From contig CAYTLQ010000029.1 of assembly GCA_964438715.1 (NCBI GenBank), forward strand, positions 1-11,521: a DNA stretch of 11,521 nucleotides, read 5' to 3'. Under the pieces are notes generated by a model. It saw nothing but the letters and a program-made list of their open reading frames with translations, was not told the origin of the DNA and did not search any database. The first letter of the stretch is position 1; every line of letters starts with the position of its first letter. Positions 7,903 through 11,521 of the stretch are shown here, piece by piece. The position numbers were made by a program, and so were the translations under genes. Source of the stretch: CAYTLQ01 sp964438715 (GTDB lineage Bacteria > Bacteroidota > Ignavibacteria > Ignavibacteriales > Ignavibacteriaceae).

Positions 7903-7939
7903 CGTCTTAACCATGTCGCATTTAGTTCTTCTCCAAAGA

Positions 7940-8809
7940 ATGTTAACAAATAAAATAATCCGGAAGATAATATCCGCGGTAATTGGCTGCGTTCTTTTTT
8001 TATCTTTGAATGCTGAATTGCTTGCACAGGAAAATGATTCACTGAAAATTCATCCATGGAAAATTACCTTAATAGGAACGGTCAGCACCGGAGCGTTTGT
8101 CTATGGACATTTGTTGCAAGAAGATATTTGGTGGAAAGGTGAAAAGAGTAAATTTCACAGTGAATGGAAATACGACTGGAGTTATGCACTTGGTAGCGAT
8201 AAGCTTGGTCATTTTTATTTTCCATATCTGGTTGCCAATGTCTATTCTGAACTTTTCCAATGGTCGGGAGTAGGTCGGGAGAAAAGCCATTGGTATTCTT
8301 CCGGGCTGGCATTTGCTTATCAGAGTTATATTGAAGTGAGAGATGGATTTTCAAAAGAGTGGGGTTTCAGCTGGGGCGATTTCATTGCTAATACTGCGGG
8401 GGCAATGTATCCTTTACTTGCCTATTATTCTCCGGTTCTCAATACTATCCGCTTTAAAGTAAGCTACTATCCTTCTCCGCGATTTAGAAATAACTCGCAC
8501 AATGTAATTATTGATGATTATGAAAGCACTTATCATTGGATATCATTGGCTGATAATTCAGTAATTCCGGGATTGAATTATTTGCTTCCCGATTTTGTTT
8601 CTCCTACAGTGGGCCACAGTGTAAAGAAACTTGATATTTCCGATGAGAGAACGCATGAATTCTTTCTGGGAATTGAATTTAATCCTGATGCAATTCTCTG
8701 GGATTTTTGGCTCTGGCAAGGCATTCAGAAGTTCGCCCGTTACTATCATCTTCCATCACCGGTGGTTAAGATATATCCCGATGTGATTTGGTACGGATTA
8801 AAATTTTAG
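7940..8809 (+). CDS. Exported DUF2279-like protein with VanZ-like motif set
   Basis: About 289 residues, function unknown. I chose ATG 7940 because it opens with a clean signal peptide: MLTNKIIRK, a hydrophobic core to about residue 25, then cleavage near LLA|QEN. The frame stays open further upstream to a TTG at 7889, but that lies inside the fbaB terminator; ATG 7913 is possible but less compact. The mature part has a weakly hydrophobic segment (WKITLIGTVSTGAFVYG), then SDKLGH (Asp87, Lys88, His91), IEVRDGF (Glu132) and GDFIANTAGA (Asp147, Asn151). The order D-K-x-x-H, then E, then D-x-x-x-N-x-x-G resembles both DUF2279 periplasmic proteins and the VanZ family. The C-terminal half is rich in Trp, Tyr and Pro (WDFWLWQG) and ends in Phe, which could indicate envelope association. 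The DUF255 gene follows after 40 bases with no terminator, so they are probably co-transcribed. I recall the DUF2279 assignment from motifs; no search was possible. Confidence 0.8.
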   Translation: MLTNKIIRKIISAVIGCVLFLSLNAELLAQENDSLKIHPWKITLIGTVSTGAFVYGHLLQEDIWWKGEKSKFHSEWKYDWSYALGSDKLGHFYFPYLVANVYSELFQWSGVGREKSHWYSSGLAFAYQSYIEVRDGFSKEWGFSWGDFIANTAGAMYPLLAYYSPVLNTIRFKVSYYPSPRFRNNSHNVIIDDYESTYHWISLADNSVIPGLNYLLPDFVSPTVGHSVKKLDISDERTHEFFLGIEFNPDAILWDFWLWQGIQKFARYYHLPSPVVKIYPDVIWYGLKF

Positions 8810-8834
8810 TTAATAATTATTTCTCCGATTAATA

Positions 8835-8852
8835 AAAGGAATTAACTTCTTG
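8835..8852 (+). promoter_or_regulatory. Ribosome binding site and TTG start codon of the DUF255 gene
   Basis: AAAGGA (8835-8840) precedes TTG 8850 by nine bases. The frame has a stop (TAA at 8814-8816) upstream with no ATG in between. The next in-frame ATG lies beyond the conserved N-terminus and the CxxC motif. TTG is therefore very likely the true initiator. Confidence 0.8.
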
Positions 8853-10943
8853 AATAAAGCATCAAACAGACTGATTAATGAAAAAAGTCCTTATCTTCTT
8901 CAGCATGCATACAATCCGGTTAACTGGTATCCATGGGGAGAGGAGGCTTTCCGCATTGCAAAAGATGAAGATAAACCTGTTTTTCTTTCAATCGGATATT
9001 CAACATGCCACTGGTGCCATGTAATGGAGAAAGAGTCATTTGAGGATGAAGAAGTTGCATCGTTATTGAATAATACATTTGTCAATATAAAACTTGATAG
9101 AGAAGAGCGACCGGATATAGACGCAATTTATATGACAATATGCCAGATGATGACAGGAGGAGGCGGCTGGCCCCTTACGATAGTTATGACTCCGGATAAA
9201 AAACCATTTTTTGCCGGAACATACTTTCCAAAAAAAAGCAAAAACAACCGCCCCGGGCTTATCGATTTAATTCGGCGAATAGATGAATTATGGAAGAATC
9301 AGAGAGAGGAATTAGTAAAATCATCGGAAGAGTCGGTTAATGCATTAGCAAGGCAAAAAGAGAATTTTGCAGGCGGTGTTATTTCCCCTGATATAATGCA
9401 CAGCGCTTATAGTCAGTTCTTAGAACGGTTTGATATGGTAAACGGAGGATTTGGTAATGCTCCTAAATTTCCCACACCACATAATTTCTCATTTCTGACA
9501 CGATATTCATATTACTATAAAAATGATAATGCGTTGGAAATGACAACAAAAACTCTCGTTGAAATGAGAAAAGGTGGTATTTACGATCAAATCGGAGGGG
9601 GCTTCCACAGATACTCAACGGACAGGAGATGGCTTCTGCCGCATTTTGAAAAAATGTTATATGATCAGGCATTGCTTATAATTGTATATACAGAAGCATT
9701 TCAGTTAACCGGTGATTTTATATTTCGGAAAACGGTCGAGGATACAATTAAATATGTCTTTCGTGATATGTGGTCGCCGGAAGGGGCATTTTATTCTGCC
9801 GAGGACGCTGATAGTGAAGGGGAGGAAGGGAAATTCTATCTCTGGACACTCGATGAAATTAAAAACAGCCTTAAAAGTGATGCGGGTTTATTTTCCGTTG
9901 TGTATAATATCGAATCTGGGGGCAACTTCTACGATCCGTTTAAAAATGGTTACACCGGTGAAAACATACCTTATCTGAAGGGAACAATTGAAGAACTTGC
10001 AGTAAGCATAGGTATGGAAGAAACAGAGTTACGAAAAAAACTGCAGAGGTCGTTAGATTTGTTATTTGAGATCAGGAACAAGCGAGAACATCCACATAAA
10101 GACGATAAAATTCTCACTGACTGGAATGGTCTTTTACTTGCGGCACTTGCAAAAGCATACAAGGCATTTAATCACAGGGAATATTTAGATGCTGCTGTTA
10201 AGTGTGCTGAATTTTTATATGCTAAAATGACTCTTCCAGACGGTAGTTTGTTGCATCGTTACCGTGATGGAGTAGCTGGTATTAATGGAATGTTAGAAGA
10301 TTATGCCTTTGTTATTTGGGGACTTCTTGAACTGTATGAGACGGAATTTAATTCAGAGTACTTAGTAAGAGCAAAAAAACTTACTGATATTGTAATAAAC
10401 AATTTTCGTGATGAAGAAATTGGCGGCTTCTATTTTACATCTGCAGATTCAGAGAAATTGATTGTACGCCAGAAAGAAGTCTATGATGGCGCTATTCCCT
10501 CCGGAAATTCGGTGATGATACAAAATCTTTTTTTACTTTCACGCTACACCGGCGACTTTCATTATGCGGATGAAATGCTTTCTGCAATAAATGCATTCAG
10601 CGGAGTGGTTGGCAATAGTCCTTCGGGGTTCAGTCATTTTATCAGTGGGGTTATGGTTTCCGAAAATCCATTTTACGAATTAGTAATTGTGGGTAATCCG
10701 GCGAGTGATGAAGCAAGGCGTATTATACGGGAGATTCATGCCGGGTTCCTTCCTCATATTGTTGTGTTGTTTAAGGATGTTAATGATTCATCGAAATCAC
10801 TCTCAAAAATTGCTCCTTTTACCGATGATATGATTATGATTGATGGTCAGATGACATTTTATCTGTGTAAAGATTCTGCATGCCAACTGCCAACGGTTAA
10901 CTTTAATGAGGTAATGGAAAATATCAGGGAAATGAAAATCTGA
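8850..10943 (+). CDS. DUF255 / YyaL-type thioredoxin-fold protein with alpha/alpha-toroid domain
   Basis: A 697-residue protein of the widespread YyaL / SSP411 (human SPATA20) family, whose biochemical role is still unsettled. It has no signal peptide and should be cytoplasmic. The N-terminus NRLINEKSPYLLQHAYNPV is the family hallmark and starts a thioredoxin-like domain (about 1-165). That domain has a redox pair Cys53-His-Trp-Cys56, DREERPDID at 83-91, GGGGWP at 103-108 with a likely cis-proline, and GTYFP at 123-127. The rest is a six-hairpin alpha/alpha-toroid like N-acylglucosamine 2-epimerases and glycosidases. Its blocks include GGFGNAPKFPTPHNF, GGIYDQIGGGFHRY, HFEKMLYDQ, LTDWNGLL, LEDYAFVIWGLLELYE and IPSGNSVM. 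A final region from about 600 completes the usual family length of roughly 680-700 residues, so the gene is intact. It is probably co-transcribed with the DUF2279 gene upstream. A disulfide reductase, a sugar-modifying enzyme or a combination are all possible. Confidence 0.93.
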   Translation: MNKASNRLINEKSPYLLQHAYNPVNWYPWGEEAFRIAKDEDKPVFLSIGYSTCHWCHVMEKESFEDEEVASLLNNTFVNIKLDREERPDIDAIYMTICQMMTGGGGWPLTIVMTPDKKPFFAGTYFPKKSKNNRPGLIDLIRRIDELWKNQREELVKSSEESVNALARQKENFAGGVISPDIMHSAYSQFLERFDMVNGGFGNAPKFPTPHNFSFLTRYSYYYKNDNALEMTTKTLVEMRKGGIYDQIGGGFHRYSTDRRWLLPHFEKMLYDQALLIIVYTEAFQLTGDFIFRKTVEDTIKYVFRDMWSPEGAFYSAEDADSEGEEGKFYLWTLDEIKNSLKSDAGLFSVVYNIESGGNFYDPFKNGYTGENIPYLKGTIEELAVSIGMEETELRKKLQRSLDLLFEIRNKREHPHKDDKILTDWNGLLLAALAKAYKAFNHREYLDAAVKCAEFLYAKMTLPDGSLLHRYRDGVAGINGMLEDYAFVIWGLLELYETEFNSEYLVRAKKLTDIVINNFRDEEIGGFYFTSADSEKLIVRQKEVYDGAIPSGNSVMIQNLFLLSRYTGDFHYADEMLSAINAFSGVVGNSPSGFSHFISGVMVSENPFYELVIVGNPASDEARRIIREIHAGFLPHIVVLFKDVNDSSKSLSKIAPFTDDMIMIDGQMTFYLCKDSACQLPTVNFNEVMENIREMKI

Positions 10944-10967
10944 ATAAAAATAGTTATCAGATTTTTT
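10935..10967. terminator. Candidate bidirectional terminator between convergent genes
   Basis: AAAATCTGA (10935-10943, including the stop codon of the DUF255 gene) pairs perfectly over 9 bp with TCAGATTTT (10957-10965), with a 13-base loop. On the forward strand the right arm runs into a T tract (10962-10967). On the reverse strand the left arm gives four T followed by CATTTTC, a weaker tail. Only two of the nine pairs are G-C, and the loop is long. The position between two converging genes makes the function plausible. Confidence 0.45.
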
Positions 10968-10989
10968 GAATATTATTGTGCCATCGGAG

Positions 10990-11521
10990 TTATTTACCAA
11001 AGAATAATTTCAGCACATTTGGCAGACGCTGTGCCCATGCGATCTCATTATGATCGGCATCCGGTTCAATGACGACATGAAGATTCTTTCCTCGTTCGAA
11101 TCCTAAAGTCTCTAATTTTTTGTTCATCATAGTAACTCCATATTGGAGAACCGAGTCAATGTTTTGTCCGCCATTATCGATATAAATAATACCGGGCTCC
11201 TTCGGCAAATTTTCTTTTGAGAGAGGAGAAACCATATCAAAGTTTGCAACTATGAACGCCGGGGAAAAACAGGCGGCTTTAGAAAAAATATGAGGGTAAT
11301 TCCAGTACAGAAGAAATGTTATCGCTCCTCCGGCTGAAGATCCGGCGACAGCAGTATTTCTCCGATCAGGTTTTGTGCGGTAAAGTGAATCGATAGTTTT
11401 TTTCACTGAATTGACGACAAATTCCATATAAATATTACGAAGAGATTCTCCCATATACTCCTCATACCGATTACCTGTATTATATATGCCTACAATAATT
11501 ATCGGCTCAATGATATTCATA
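10990..11521 (-). CDS. Esterase-like alpha/beta hydrolase (Fes / esterase D family), C-terminal part
   Basis: The last 176 codons of a gene read leftward, ending in TAA at 10992-10990 and cut by the right edge. The visible part begins inside a core strand (EPIIIVGIYNTGNR), a position that in family members follows a longer N-terminal region, so the ATG at 11520 is probably internal. The nucleophile elbow is AGSSAGGA, with the serine codon at 11335-11337. The acid is most likely Asp in GGQNID (11155-11157), or the preceding Asp in YIDNGG (11176-11178). The catalytic histidine is in DADHNEIAW (11050-11052). YRTKPDRRNTAV before the elbow and the YPHIFSKAACFSPAF block after it are typical of the putative esterase family (PF00756) that includes enterochelin esterase and many exported carboxylesterases. 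The substrate cannot be told from this part. It converges on the DUF255 gene with a 46-base gap and so belongs to a different transcript. Confidence 0.9.
   Translation of the reverse strand, partial: MNIIEPIIIVGIYNTGNRYEEYMGESLRNIYMEFVVNSVKKTIDSLYRTKPDRRNTAVAGSSAGGAITFLLYWNYPHIFSKAACFSPAFIVANFDMVSPLSKENLPKEPGIIYIDNGGQNIDSVLQYGVTMMNKKLETLGFERGKNLHVVIEPDADHNEIAWAQRLPNVLKLFFGK

Noticed and set aside
7889..7939. TTG 7889 as start of the DUF2279-like gene
   Set aside because: It lies within the hairpin of the fbaB terminator and would add an unlikely N-terminal extension before the signal peptide.
11518..11520. ATG at the right edge as the true start of the esterase
   Set aside because: It falls directly before a core beta strand that in the family is preceded by a longer N-terminal region, so the gene almost certainly continues past the window.
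1..11521. CRISPR array, insertion sequence, prophage, toxin-antitoxin, tRNA or defence locus
   Set aside because: No regularly spaced direct repeats, transposase or integrase motifs, terminal inverted repeats or tRNA-like cloverleaf were seen anywhere in the window.

Overview
The window is an AT-rich bacterial chromosomal stretch with five complete forward protein genes of recognisable or partly recognisable type, one complete forward gene of unknown function, and one reverse-strand gene cut by each edge. Several exported proteins carry Sec signal peptides ending in Ala-Gln at the predicted cleavage site. Together with weak or absent Shine-Dalgarno sequences on some genes, an exported bacterial tricorn peptidase and a 7TMR-DISM/SpoIIE phosphatase, this suggests the Bacteroidota/Ignavibacteriota/Chlorobiota group, most likely an Ignavibacteria-like lineage. 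That placement is inference from style; there is no rRNA or marker gene to confirm it.

Layout. At the left edge (1-136, reverse) lies the N-terminus of an exported protein. A divergent intergenic region follows, then an unrecognised 169-residue helical, probably cytoplasmic protein (350-859). A gene-free leader of about 320 bases precedes an exported tricorn-type serine peptidase (1179-4385). This is followed after only 36 bases by a membrane sensor phosphatase (4422-6602) with an exported sugar-binding-like domain, seven membrane segments, a coiled coil and a SpoIIE/PP2C domain. These two are probably one transcript. A class I fructose-1,6-bisphosphate aldolase, fbaB (6800-7849), stands as its own unit and ends in a strong intrinsic terminator (7870-7902). 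Next come an exported DUF2279-type protein with a VanZ-like residue pattern (7940-8809) and, 40 bases later, a DUF255/YyaL-type thioredoxin-fold protein with an alpha/alpha-toroid (8850-10943, TTG start). A possible bidirectional hairpin terminator overlaps the end of that gene. On the reverse strand, converging on it, is the C-terminal part of an exported-esterase-like alpha/beta hydrolase (10990-11521), whose N-terminus lies beyond the window.

How the genes work together. Most of the window reads as envelope and housekeeping functions rather than an accessory island: no transposase, integrase, tRNA, CRISPR array or phage gene is visible. The only groupings worth testing as functional units are tricorn peptidase plus sensor phosphatase, and DUF2279 plus DUF255. 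I do not see a clearly new multi-gene system. The best leads are the pairing of an exported giant peptidase with a 7TM PP2C sensor, the Asn next to the peptidase nucleophile, the VanZ-like motif set in the DUF2279 protein, and the unrecognised 350-859 gene with its structured flanks.
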